A stretch of DNA of 64,000 nucleotides from Proteromonas lacertae (taxonomy: Eukaryota; Sar; Bigyra; Opalinata; Proteromonadidae): NCBI GenBank assembly GCA_002245135.1, contig NGBS01000013.1:62001-126000 (forward strand), written 5' to 3'. Below the pieces are notes generated by a model. That model did not search any database and was not told the DNA's origin. It saw nothing but the letters and a program-made list of their open reading frames with translations. Numbering within the stretch: position 1 is the first letter of the stretch; the number at the start of each line of letters is the position of its first letter. Shown one piece after another: positions 35,990-47,088 of the stretch. The position numbers and the translations under genes were made by a program.

Positions 35990-37571
35990 TTAATCACCTA
36001 AATAATGTTTCTTATTCTTTATATCTTTACGATATAAGCTTGTACCTTGACAGAAAGCTTCAACATCTTCAACTGTTCTTGGAACGTTAGATAAATCTTC
36101 AATACCACCTTCAGTAATTAAAATATCATCTTCAATTCTGCAACCGCCAATTGGGAAATATAATTCCTCAATTACGTCTTTATTCATGAATTTTGATTTT
36201 TCTGGGTTATTGTAAGCTTCATCTAATAAACATCTAATGAAATATAAACCTGGCTCACAGGTAATCAACATACCAACCTCCAAGTTTCGGCTTGTTCTCA
36301 AACTCTTATATCCAGCTTGATCTACTAATTTTTCTGGATATCCTTTCAAATAACCACCAACATCATGTGTATCACATCCCATAAAGTGACCTAAACCATG
36401 GGGCATGAAAGTTGCACCTAAATTAACTTTCATCATATCATCAACACTTCCTTTCAATATACCAGCTTCAGTTAATTTAGTTAAACCAATTTTATAAGCT
36501 AAAGTATGCATATCTCTCCAATTAACACCTGGTTTCATTGAATCTTGAACTCCCCAATTCATAGCTAATACAGCTTCATATATAATCTTCTGTTGAGCTG
36601 AATATTTACCATTAGCAGGGAATGTGCAAGTAATATCACTAGTATAACCATATAACTCCATACCTTGATCTGAACAAATCCAATCTCCATCCTTTATAAT
36701 GGCATTATTAGGAGCAGCAGCATGTCCATAATGTAATATTGAACTATTACGTCCAGTTCCACAGATAGATGTATAAGCAGCCATTCTAGTTCCACCAGTA
36801 TAATAAGCAGTGTGCATGAAGATGGATTCTAATTGGAACTCGTACATATTTGGAGCACAGTGTTTCATACAGGCAATATGACCATCACTTGTACGTTTAT
36901 TGATGTATTTTAATAATTTGATTTCTTCACTGTTTTTATGAACTCTAGCTTCAGCAATGTGTTGGAATAATAAACCAGTATCTACACGGTAATCTTCCAT
37001 ACCATCCCATTTGGCGGGTTTGATGTATTTACCGCTATCACTGTTTTGACCTTCTAATACATAAATACATTTTGGTGAATGTTCCTTTTAACCATTGGCT
37101 TAATTCATCTGCGAAGTATACTTCATCTACTCCGTAGTGTTGTTTGATTTCTGCTGCTGTTGGAACATGTCCAAACCAAATTGCATAGGATGGATCTAAT
37201 CTTGCAGCAAATAAGATTGATTTGCCTGTGTCTATTTCAATTGCACCATAATATCCAGGTTCTTGAACACCAAAACAATAATTGAAATAACTCTCTTGAC
37301 GGAATAATGGTTCAAGATCTATTCGTATAATATATTATTTATTAATAAATTAAATACCTGAATCATATCTTTCTGGATCTGGTCCACCTTGTAATAAGAT
37401 GATTGACTTTTCAATATGAGTCTTATCATCACGAACTCTCTTTAATACACATTCACGGTTCATTTTGAACATGGCAATTGGGAATTCGTAACTATTGTAA
37501 ATAAATAACAATGTCACCTATGAATAATTATACTAATTAGCTTGAACTGAAGGTAATGTAACTGGATCCAT
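35990..37571 (-). CDS. PEPD: Prolidase (Xaa-Pro dipeptidase, PEPD)
   Basis: Three exons (introns 37492-37533 and 37319-37357) give about 499 residues, as in human PEPD. The N-terminal domain has LLQGGPDPERYDSD and SYFNYCFGVQEPGYYGAIE. The pita-bread metalloprotease core has SICGTGRNSSILHYGHA, SDQGMELYGYTSDITC (first metal Asp residues), FMPHGLGHFMGCDTHDVGG (metal His), TCEPGLYF and GGCRIEDDILIT (metal Glu). The enzyme cleaves imidodipeptides with C-terminal proline using two manganese ions. One extra base near 37085, in an A run, breaks the frame between conserved blocks; both sides align to PEPD, so a sequencing indel or recent mutation is likely. Confidence 0.9.
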
Positions 37572-37782
37572 TTTAATGCTATGAAGATGTAAAAATAAAA
37601 ATGATACATTGAGAAAAGAGCAAAAGAAAAACACAAGTAAGATTGGAGAAACTAGTCGTTTTAAACGGTTTCTACGTTAATTGTGTTTCAATATGAATCT
37701 CTTGAAGGAGAATGTGTCTGTTGATGATATATTCATTGTTGCATTTTTAAATAAAAAATAACATCAACAAAATGATTATATA

Positions 37783-39668
37783 TTAATTCTTTTTATAAAA
37801 CCTCATTTGTGTTTTATGACTTTTCATTTCACCACTTCCAAATATGCACTGAGATGTGAAATATGGATGAGTATCAGAATAAAAGTCATACATCTCTTCA
37901 TTTCTTAGATTTATTGATCCTCTCATTATAATATTAGCCTATTGAACAATATAAGCAAAATAATACCTTATGCACTAACTCTGGATCAATATTACTCAAT
38001 ATATACACTACTTTTTTATCTAAGTCAAAAGAATCAATAAATCCTAAGCCATAAGACTGACAAATAGGTGAAGTCGATAAAATATTCATTCTATTATTAT
38101 TATTACTAGTCAACTTTGTATTAATATCCTCAGAATAACATAAAGCCACTAATGTCTGATTCAATGCAATAGGATAAAAGTGATGGTAAGACTGTCTGTT
38201 GGATTATATTGAAAAACACTTTATTAAATGAAATTTCATATTTTGGAGTATTACTAAGTAAAGATCCATTCAATATACTACATAAAAAAGATAAAAATAA
38301 AAAAAGAATATAAATACTTATATTGAAAAGGGACATTTCTTATAGAAATAAGTAACAATTCTTAAATCTCTATAATAACTATTATTTTGAATAGATGAAC
38401 TATTAAACTCAGTTGTTCCATCAGGTGATATTGTCTGTGTAACACTATTAATATCATAACATTTCTTATATTTTATATCATAAGTATCAGTTTGTTGATG
38501 TTTATTACTACCTTGCAACTATAATATATAAAAATAAATAAATAATATATATATATATATATATACTCTTATTATATTTAATTCTTCTACTTTCATTAAT
38601 ACAGCTTCTATTGTATTTAATCCCAATCCTTTTACCCATCCATGTGAGTTAATAATCAACGGTAAATGTGAATAATTGTCTTTATAATAATCAATTAAAT
38701 TACAACAGGATGTTGTATAATAAGATGGATTGATACTTATATTTATACTACCAATATAATGTGATAAAATAGGTGTTCGAAAATGTTGGAAATGAATACC
38801 AAATACAGGTGTATTTATTATGTATAAACTTACAAAACCAGAAGGTGAAAATTCTGGTTGACCAATATCAATATCAATAAAACAAATTTCATTATACATT
38901 TTCTTTGGCTTTTTATTATTATTTTCATCATTATTATTACTATGACATTTTGAAAGTAAATAATTGATCATATATCGTGAATATGTGCTTTTACCAGTTG
39001 CCTATTTAAAGTTTAATAAATAATATATACTTTTGATCCTAAAATCACAATTCTTGGTGATGTGATTATTTCATCATTTTCTATTATTGAGTCTAAAGTA
39101 CTACTCCATTCAGATGGATATATTTCTATTTGATGTGTTAATTTAGTTTCATTTGTATAGATTCTTACTCCTGGAATAATAAATGGCGGAATTGAATTCT
39201 ATTAAAAAGAATAAAAACTAAAAAATAATATACTATTGTTTTATCGAATAAAATAGGATTATTACACTTTTCTATTTCAACAATGGTTGGATACTTTGAT
39301 AAAAGATTTGTTACTTCTACTGGTGCAAATTTTGGTCTTGACTTATTCCCATCAACGCAGATAATTGGGATTGAAGATGAACATGTTGAATTTGATGCAA
39401 TTTCATATGCATTACCTATACTCAAATTGAATCCTTGAACTGTCACATTTCCTTGTATAACAGACAGTTTCATAGCTCCATCATAAATAATAGTGTCATT
39501 TATTTTCATTCCAATATAAAATTTATCTTCAGTTTCATCTTTAACATAATATTCAGATTCATAATCCAGATTCGATGAAATTGGATTTGAAATAACCTCT
39601 GCATATCTTGGAGATTTGGGACTTGGACTTGGAGTCGCTTTTTGTAAAGAATTAAACCTTCTTTTCAT
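37783..39668 (-). CDS. GRC3: Polynucleotide 5'-kinase GRC3/NOL9
   Basis: At least six exons. The Walker A motif ILGSKATGKSTYSRYM is created by splicing across a 29-bp intron near 39010. Then come DIDIGQPEFSPSGFVSL, FQHFRTPILSHYIGS and PLIINSHGWVKGLGLN, all diagnostic of the GRC3/NOL9 (Clp1-related) family. The C-terminal exons include VALCYS and LGFIDSFDL. GRC3/NOL9 phosphorylates RNA 5' ends during ITS2 processing of pre-rRNA in the nucleolus, and also acts in transcription termination. The start is placed at 39668 (MKRRFNSLQK) because the residues from the earlier in-frame ATG at 39740 look non-coding. It is divergent from PUM3, another nucleolar ribosome-biogenesis factor. Confidence 0.85.
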
Positions 39669-39738
39669 CAATTTCACTTTTGTTGAAAGAGAAAAACGAT
39701 GAAAATTGAAAAACTTGGCTTGAGTGAAAAATTTAATC
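39669..39738. promoter_or_regulatory. Minimal divergent promoter between GRC3 and PUM3
   Basis: With the downstream GRC3 start, only 70 bp separate the two divergent genes. If the upstream GRC3 ATG at 39740 were used, it would overlap the PUM3 ATG (39739-39741) in the palindrome CATG. A TTGGCTTGAG string resembles elements between TELO2 and the kinase-LRR gene. Joint regulation of the two ribosome-biogenesis genes is an inference from this spacing. Confidence 0.35.
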
Positions 39739-41572
39739 ATGTCTGTATATTCATTATATATTGATTTGTTTATAGCAAAAACGTAAACATACTAAAGAAG
39801 AACCCAAAGAGGTTGAATCACCAGAAAATGAAGATGGAATGGTATAGTTTTTTTTTGATAATCTACTAGGAGGTTGAGCCACCAGTTAAAAAAACAAAAA
39901 CTCAAATACCATGTATGTTTGGATCAAAATGCAAAAAAGGTGATGCTTGTCCTTACTATCATGAGAAAAAAGCACCGTTATCAAAAGAAGAAAAGAAACA
40001 AGCTAGTATTAAGAAGAGATCAAATGGTGATTTAATTGAAAAGTGCAAAGAGATATGGAATGAACTCCGATTAAAAGAATTAGAAGATAACAAACGTAAA
40101 GAACTAATGAAAAAGCTAATGATATTAACAAAAGACAAAATATCAGATATTGCACTAAAACACGATTCAAGTCGTATAATTCAGTGTATGGTCAAATACT
40201 CAACACCAGAGCAAAGTACTGAAATATATAATGAAATATGCCCACACTTTCTAGAATGTGTACAATCAAAACATGGTTCATTTTTAGCAATCTCTTTAAT
40301 TCGTCATGCTTCAAAAGATCAATTAGCAAAACTATTAGAAGCATTAAAAGGTCATATATATAAGTTATCACTTCAACAAATATCATCAAAAGTAATAGAA
40401 TACATATTTGACCAGAAGTTATCAGAGAATCAAGCCAAAGTATTTATTCAAGAGATTTATTTAAAAGAATATGTAAATTTTCCTCAAAAATCAATTTATC
40501 ATTTATCTGATTTATGTAAAGATAATGAGAATAAATTAATGAAGATTAAAGAGAGATTAAGACCATTTTTAGAGAAGGCTAAAGATAAAGGATTAACTGA
40601 TAATGTTTATGTTCATTTTATATTGTCAGAATATATTAAAAATAGTGAACCAAAAGTATATATATATATTATTGTCTTTTTTTAATCTTTTTCATTTTGC
40701 TTTTGTTTTTTATTTTTATATATAGGAAATACATTATATGACAACTCTATTCAATGAATTATATCCCGCTTTATTAGTTACTGAAGATGGTAGTTATTGT
40801 GTAATGAAAATGATTGGATATTCAACTGCTAAAGATAGAAAAGTCGCAATAAAGACATTTAAAGATCAAATTAAACATTTAATAGTTCATCCTTTCTCTT
40901 ATAAAGCAATAATGAAATTGTTATGTGTTGTTGATGATACTGTATATATATAAATATAATATAATATAATTATTATTATTATTAATTTCTTTTTTCTTTT
41001 TTTTTAATTTTACTTCAATTTTCTTATTATTTTTTTTAAATATAGAAATTATTACAAAAAACAATTCTCAATGAAATGATCAACTGTATGGATGATATAA
41101 TAGTGAATAACAACGCCTGCGAAGTCTTACTCCAATTGCTATCACCAAATAACGAGAAATACATTTCTAATGACAATATTGAATTATTAAAAATGAGTTA
41201 TTTACCTCAAGAAAATGAAGAAACTAAAGAAGTTGAAATGGTTCCTACATCTAAAAAGGATGATTATATCAGAAGAAATGAAATTCTTTCATTTACTGAA
41301 ACAACAATAGTTAAAAGCATTATCAATAAAATGGATGAAATGTTGATTAAAGAGAATGATATTTCAGTTCCATTAACTGTATATGTGATTTATGAAGAAT
41401 TGAAGAGAAATTGGAATATGGAAATAATAAACAAATTATGTGAAGTTATAACTGGTAATTGTGAAGTATTGAAAGAGAATGGAGGTAGATTATGTAACTT
41501 GATTTTGAAAGAAAATCCCTAGTGTTGAAATTAAACATCTTATTGTTAAAAGCATCAAAGAGAAGTATATTG

Positions 41573-41606
<34 letters not shown>

Positions 41607-41676
41607 TTGTAATAGTTATGATACAGTGAAAGAATACCCGAAATTTAAGAAATTGGAAGAGTTGATGAAAGATTAA
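39739..41676 (+). CDS. PUM3: Pumilio-family protein PUM3/Puf6 with a CCCH zinc finger
   Basis: The first exon codes only Met-Ser; introns of about 26 and 27 bp follow, and the next exon begins 39868. An acidic/basic leader carries KKTKTQIPCMFGSKCKKGD and CPYYHEKK, a CCCH zinc finger. Atypical Puf repeats follow (ISDIALKHDSSRIIQCMV, HFLECVQSKHGSFLAISLI, YKLSLQQISSKVIEYIF) and then the CPL domain region. This matches PUM3/Puf6, which binds pre-60S ribosomes in the nucleolus. Two larger introns near 40655-40725 and 40942-41045 are longer than usual. At CCCTAG (41514-41519) one extra base breaks the frame; the next frame continues VEIKHLIVKSIKE and, after an intron, a sensible C-terminus to 41676. 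Confidence 0.85.
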
Positions 41677-41819
41677 AGATTTGTTAAGTTATTTTTTGTT
41701 TGTTTATTTCTATTTTTGACTAAATTCTTTGTTGTTATTGTTATTTAGAGTTTTTTAAAATATGGTGATGGTTTTATCGAAAATTTTTGGCACAAACAAA
41801 AATTTCAAAATACAATTTA

Positions 41820-42621
41820 ATGATACAGAGTCAACATCAATCATCATGTTGGTGTAGCTGCTGTTTGAGATATGGTTTGCCGTCTGTTACTTCAATACAA
41901 ATTGTATATTTTATTGATTCTAGTTAAATAGATAGTTTCATTAATTATATTAACCATTGCAGGAGTGTTGTATTATGATTCTATTGAATCTCGTATTTTT
42001 CTATTTAATATCAATAGATGGAATGATTTCAATAATTTTACCAAATTACACATGTTTAGGAGGATCTTTCGTATTTATTATTAGTGCAGCCGGAATATTT
42101 GCATGTTGTTGCTCTCCAACAAGTTTTGGAGCTTCATTATTCACAACATTGTATAAATACACTCATATATATATATATATATATATATAATTAGATATGC
42201 TGCATTTATGTTTGCTGCTGTAACTACTCAGATTATAGCTGGTATAGGATTATTACAAATAGTTGGAAAAAGTTCATATTATCCAACTCCATTTTTAGAA
42301 ATTCGTGAAGCATTTGAAAAAGGAGTATTATATCATTATACCATATGCTGTTCAGAAGATGATGATGATTATATTCATACAAATAGTACATCTCAGTGTT
42401 ATATTCAAGAATATGATTGTTCAACATACAATTTATTTCGAAGTAGTTGTATAAATGAGTTTAATGAAAGATATAATAACTATTTCACAGAAATAGTTGT
42501 TTGTTTGTGTTATGAAGTGTTTGTATTTTTCATAGTTTGTAGTTTGAGTCATGCAAATGATAGAGAACAGTTTGGTAATTTACCTTGTTGTAGAAGATTA
42601 GAAACACCATTAGTTAATTAG
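41820..42621 (+). CDS. Tetraspanin-like four-helix membrane protein
   Basis: Four exons; introns of 28, 25 and about 44 bp. The N-terminus is Cys-rich (CWCSCCLRYG, possible palmitoylation). Four hydrophobic helices follow: SLIILTIAGVLYY, GGSFVFIISAAGIFACCC, AAFMFAAVTTQIIAGIGLLQ and IVVCLCYEVFVFFIVC. Between helices 3 and 4 is a large loop with CC (TICCSEDDDD) and several more Cys, as in the second extracellular loop of tetraspanins, though the full CCG motif is missing. The short tail ends PCCRRLETPLVN. The topology supports the tetraspanin or a tetraspanin-like family, which organise membrane microdomains. The sequence match is weak. Confidence 0.6.
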
Positions 42622-42812
42622 ATGAAATTTAATTTTTAATATTTAATTTTAACTTTATGTTTTATTTAATTATTCATATAAATTCCAACAAAAATATATA
42701 ATAATTTTAGTATTTTGAGTAATATCCCATGAGAAAAATGAAATGAAAGAAATAATGAAACGATTATATTTCAGTAATTGTTTCAATTTTGAAAAAAGAA
42801 ACAGTTTAATAA

Positions 42813-43688
42813 ATGCCTTATGAAATACATCATGGAGTATTATCAGACGATGTTTATGGCTATTATAAAGCCATAGATAAGAATGGAGTATTATATATCG
42901 TTGTTTATACCTAATTTCATAGATTACTCATCGTTCATCTTCAAGATGTAATTATCCAATAACAGAGAATGAGAAAAAGTCAATAAAAAAGAAACGAGAA
43001 GAATTACGAAAAGGTAGAGGATTTGGCTGTCCTATTGATAAACCTTACTCTCCATTAGGAAATATTCAATCTGTATTTAATTTAAAAGTGAAAAAGATAG
43101 GAGGTAAGGTGATAGAAGAACCTCCTGCTGTTGCACCTCCAGAACCACCTACTTCTCCAGAAATAACTCAACCTATCTATTCCTCAAAGAAAACAGATGA
43201 AAAAAGTAGTGGTTATTTAGCCATTAGAGAAAGAGTAAAGAATTCAGAAAAAATATTAAAAAACATTCAAACAGGTAAAAGTTATTTCAATTATTTAAAA
43301 GACAATAAAATTGAAGATCAATTACAATTTGTTAGTAGAAATATGTGTCCCGATAAAGTAACTATCAAACCACCAACACCAAAACCATTAACTGAAAGGT
43401 TAAAAAAGAAATTTCATAAAATTGATTCTCAATATCAAATTAATAATATCAACACGATCATTAATCAATCTCATTTGAACGATAATGAAAATGATGAAAA
43501 TGATGATGATTCATCTTCATTTTCTTCTTCTTTTTTATATTATATGAATTCACCTCCTTCTCCAATTCATAAACCACAAAATAATTTCAGTAATTATAAT
43601 AACAATGATAAAAACAATAAAAGTCGAAAAAAGAAAAAAAATAATAACATAAAGAGAAAAGATGAAATTCCACAATTAAAGTATAATA

Positions 43689-43723
<35 letters not shown>

Positions 43724-44732
43724 TTATTTATAGATTGCCATCTTTAAATAATGCTACTTCAATAAAAACACCATTAACAGAAAGAACAAATAATGATTCA
43801 TTAGTAGATGAAGTATATACTCCTTTAACATCCAGAGAAAAACAAAATAATAATAAAACAAAATTACCAAATTATATATTTAAATCAACTGTACCAGCCA
43901 GTAATGATGATTTATATAAATTTCCAGAAATTTCTAATATTAATATTGATGAAGCATTAAAATCAGAAAGAGTATATATATATATATATATAGTTTTATT
44001 TTTTAATTCTATTTAGACTACTCCAATTCCATCATTTGAATCACTTTCCAATATCCCATCCAATTTAGATCCAATTCACAACTTAAAGAAGTTATGCAGA
44101 GATTTCAAACTCTATGAAACAAAAGCACAAGAAAAATTAATTTTGAAAATAAATATAATGGATTTTCATCGAACAGAACAAATATATAATAAATACAATG
44201 TATAATATTAAGTAAGTAATAATAATAATAAATAAATAGTCATTTAAAGTAGTAAGTAACACAATGAATGATGATTTAGAATTAATGAGATTAAATGCTG
44301 AAGAAATGAGTATAAAAGAAAGAATAAAAAACATTGAAAAGAACATTTGGTATATCGAATTAATTGATAAAGCCCAAGAGATTTCACCTGAATTATTAAC
44401 ACCAATTAAAAGGTTTTTACTCTGTATACAGCAGATAGTAGAGAATGGTGTGAAATTTACTACTTCTTTGTTTTATTATATTCAATTGTATATATTGAAT
44501 GATGAAGATAGAAAGTGTAATGAATTGATCAGTTTATTAGAATATACGAGGAAGAATATATTGTTTTTAGATGTTAAAGAATATGCTGCATTTTTAGAAA
44601 AACATCATTTACAAGTATTATATATATATTTGTCTATCAATCTATTAGATTCCTAAAACTCTTCAATCTGATTTATTAACATTATCATATCTTGAACAAA
44701 GTCGAAATAAAAGGAATAAAGATAATAAATAA
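42813..44732 (+). CDS. Unrecognised, largely disordered protein with a helical C-terminus
   Basis: About six exons. The start is MPYEIHHGVLSDDVYGYYK. Donor sites are often long TA runs (43694-43733, 43973-44016). The middle is rich in Pro, Ser, Asn and Lys and includes repeated PLTERL/PLTSRE-like short motifs, as in PKPLTERLKKK and KTPLTERTN. The apparent stop at 44203 is inside a 40-bp intron; splicing joins the frame to a second, helical part (LELMRLNAEEMSIKERIKNI and ISLLEYTRKNILFLDVKEYA) that ends at 44732. If that splice is wrong, a separate small gene starts at 44264. I do not recognise any domain; the mix of disorder and coiled helix suggests a scaffold. Confidence 0.55.
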
Positions 44733-44791
44733 ACATTGTAATTATATATATGTATGTATAAAAAAATAAATGTGCAAATTATTAAAAACGA

Positions 44792-45937
44792 TCAATATTC
44801 TGGAAGTGCATAATCTATATTTATTAGTTATATATATATTGGTAATTATACCTATTGTTAGATTTGGACATGTTTTCTTTATATTATCGTATATTTTCAT
44901 CCATTTTTTCTTTTCTGATTCTTCATTTGCATCTTCTTCCCCAATATTAGATATGAAGAAGGAAAATAGACTTTTACATTTGTTTAAACTTTTCATTACA
45001 TTTCTTATACCTTGTCTCTTAATTGAATTATCTAAATTTCATAATTCACAATAATAAATACTATTTAATGATAATAGCTCTAGTTTTTCTGGACTTTTGT
45101 CCAAATAATCACTCAAATATAGCATACCTTCTTGATTGAACTTATTTCCATCTAAATATAACTCTTTTAATTTTGAACAACTTTTGTATAGTAATTTTAT
45201 ACTTTTTAATCCATCATTACTTATCAAATTATCTATAGTAATCAAATATAAATAGAATATTACTTGAGAATATAAGACTTTCAATTAAATGATCAGATTT
45301 TTCCATACTTTTCATCAATATTTCAAACAAATGATCATCTATTTTACAATCTATCATAATTAGATTAAAATTATTAAAATATACTTGTAAGATCTAATGT
45401 TGTAATATGTACAGATGGTAATGAAATGTATTTACATACTTCTATGATGATATTTTCATTTAAAACATTATCTGAAAGATCTAACGTGTATAATTCTGGA
45501 AATTTTGATGCAAATGTTTCACTGAATAATACAGCTGGATTAATATCTTCCCAATTATTCTCTATATGAAATAACCATTACGATAAGAAATACTAACAAA
45601 GATATGAACAACATTTATGTGAGACAAATCATATCCTTTAAATCCTTCAATAAGCAAACGACATAACTCTGGCATTATTGATACTATCCAATATAAGGGC
45701 TACAATAAAAAATACCATCTAGAAATGTTTTTGACTTATCATCTGCTAATTTTTTCATAAACTTTTCAAAACCTGATACTCCTACTGATGTATCATCATC
45801 AAAATGAGCTAATGCAATAATAGAGTTAAAGATATACATCTTTCATCAATTGTTTGTGATTTAGGCGTATCTAGTAATAGACAAAATGATATGAATTTAA
45901 TACCAACATAATCTGTTTCTAAGTTATATCTTTTCAT
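44792..45937 (-). CDS. Leucine-rich-repeat protein
   Basis: About eight short exons, all with GTAT...AG introns. The N-terminus MKRYNLETDYVGIKFISF is followed by a helical part. LRRs of the ribonuclease-inhibitor type follow: LYTLDLSDNVLNENIIIEV, KLKELYLDGNKFNQEGMLYL, KLELLSLNNNSIKRQGI. An acidic C-terminal section ends NLTIDYALPEY with stop at 44792. It resembles the LRR parts of the BTB-LRR gene (16562-19038) and of the kinase-LRR gene (49720-51441), so these are probably members of one expanded local family. Its binding partner is unknown. A CTCAAGCT motif lies just upstream of the start. Confidence 0.65.
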
Positions 45938-46002
45938 TTTCAAATCTCAAGCTCTTTACTCAAACTTATTGATTTATATCTTGATAGAGTCAGCAATTCA
46001 TT

Positions 46003-46998
46003 ATGAACAATAACAAAATATTATTGATTATAGTCCTATATAGTATATCTGTTTTTGGAATTGAGCAAATTTCTTCAATCAAAAATTTCAAAACGAGAGT
46101 ATATGGTGGTATAAATGATCAGATGTGTGTATCATTAATTGATAATTATATTGTATTTTATTACTTATGTCCAGATCCGCATCCAGATTTAGGTATAATC
46201 ACTTAAGAAACTTATATAAATTATTAAATAGATTGTTTTGTCTCAGTAAACAATGTTAATATGTCAAATTGGAAAATCACTGTTGTTAATAACACTCTGT
46301 CTTACATTCAGAAGAATGGTGATTATAACATAAAAATAAATAATGATGATTGTTCATATACACATGAAATTAAAGCCATTCCTACATTTTTTCCACACAA
46401 TACCAATACAAAATTAATGGAATTTAGGAAGTTGTTATTGGAAAAGAGAGTAGATAATCAACAAATAAATATAATTGTAGGTAGTGGATCCTATTATGGA
46501 TATGATAATTACAATTCTACTTGGTTAGAAACAGATCAAGATTTCTTTGATATTACAAAACGATATGATTTATTACAAGCATTACCTGCTGAAATAATTG
46601 ACAATGTGATATCTACTCATGTATTTGAACATTTATTTGCAGAAACATTCATAGATGCAATGATAAACTTAAAATACTTATTGAAGAGAGGTGGTGGAAT
46701 GTTTATTAGTGTCCCAGATATGAATTGTCATAAGAATTGGGCTGCAAATAACTTTGAAGAAGTGTTAGGATTAAATTTGATTGTAAATCATCGTTTTCTT
46801 TGGAGTTATAAATCTTTAAAGTATATTTATGAGTCATTAGGATTTGAAGTAACTCCAATTCAATATTTTGATGATAATCACCAAAAAGTGATAAATGATT
46901 ATATGATAAAACAAATGAAAAAGTATAAAGATTTGAACGACATATTAAATGCAGCTACTATGCATTATTCAGTAGCTATATATGTAAAGAAGTTATAA
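46003..46998 (+). CDS. Signal-peptide-bearing SAM methyltransferase-like protein
   Basis: Two exons (intron 46193-46231) join to 318 residues. The start MNNNKILLIIVLYSISVFG reads as a signal peptide. The second half has a class I methyltransferase layout: INIIVGSGSYYGYDNY in place of motif I, a D/E-rich strand end, then IIDNVISTHVFEHLFAETF and KRGGGMFISVPD, which match the type 11 pattern (D-x-V-x-S-x-x-V-x-EH, then L-K-P-G-G). The glycine loop is degenerate, so activity is uncertain. Entry into the secretory pathway is unusual for this family. The target is unknown. It stands convergent with TELO2, with 90 bp between. Confidence 0.65.
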
Positions 46999-47088
46999 AA
47001 TAGTAAAATGGTTATAATCTATTGTGTTTTTTCTCCTCTTTACTATATGCATTTACACAAAATTATATATTCAATATACTCTTATTAA

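Noticed and set aside
42160-42195. Long TA dinucleotide tracts here and at 18015, 38545, 43694 and 43975 as microsatellites or regulatory elements
   Set aside because: They start with a GTAT donor and end at an AG acceptor, and lie at exon joins, so they are the bodies of short introns.
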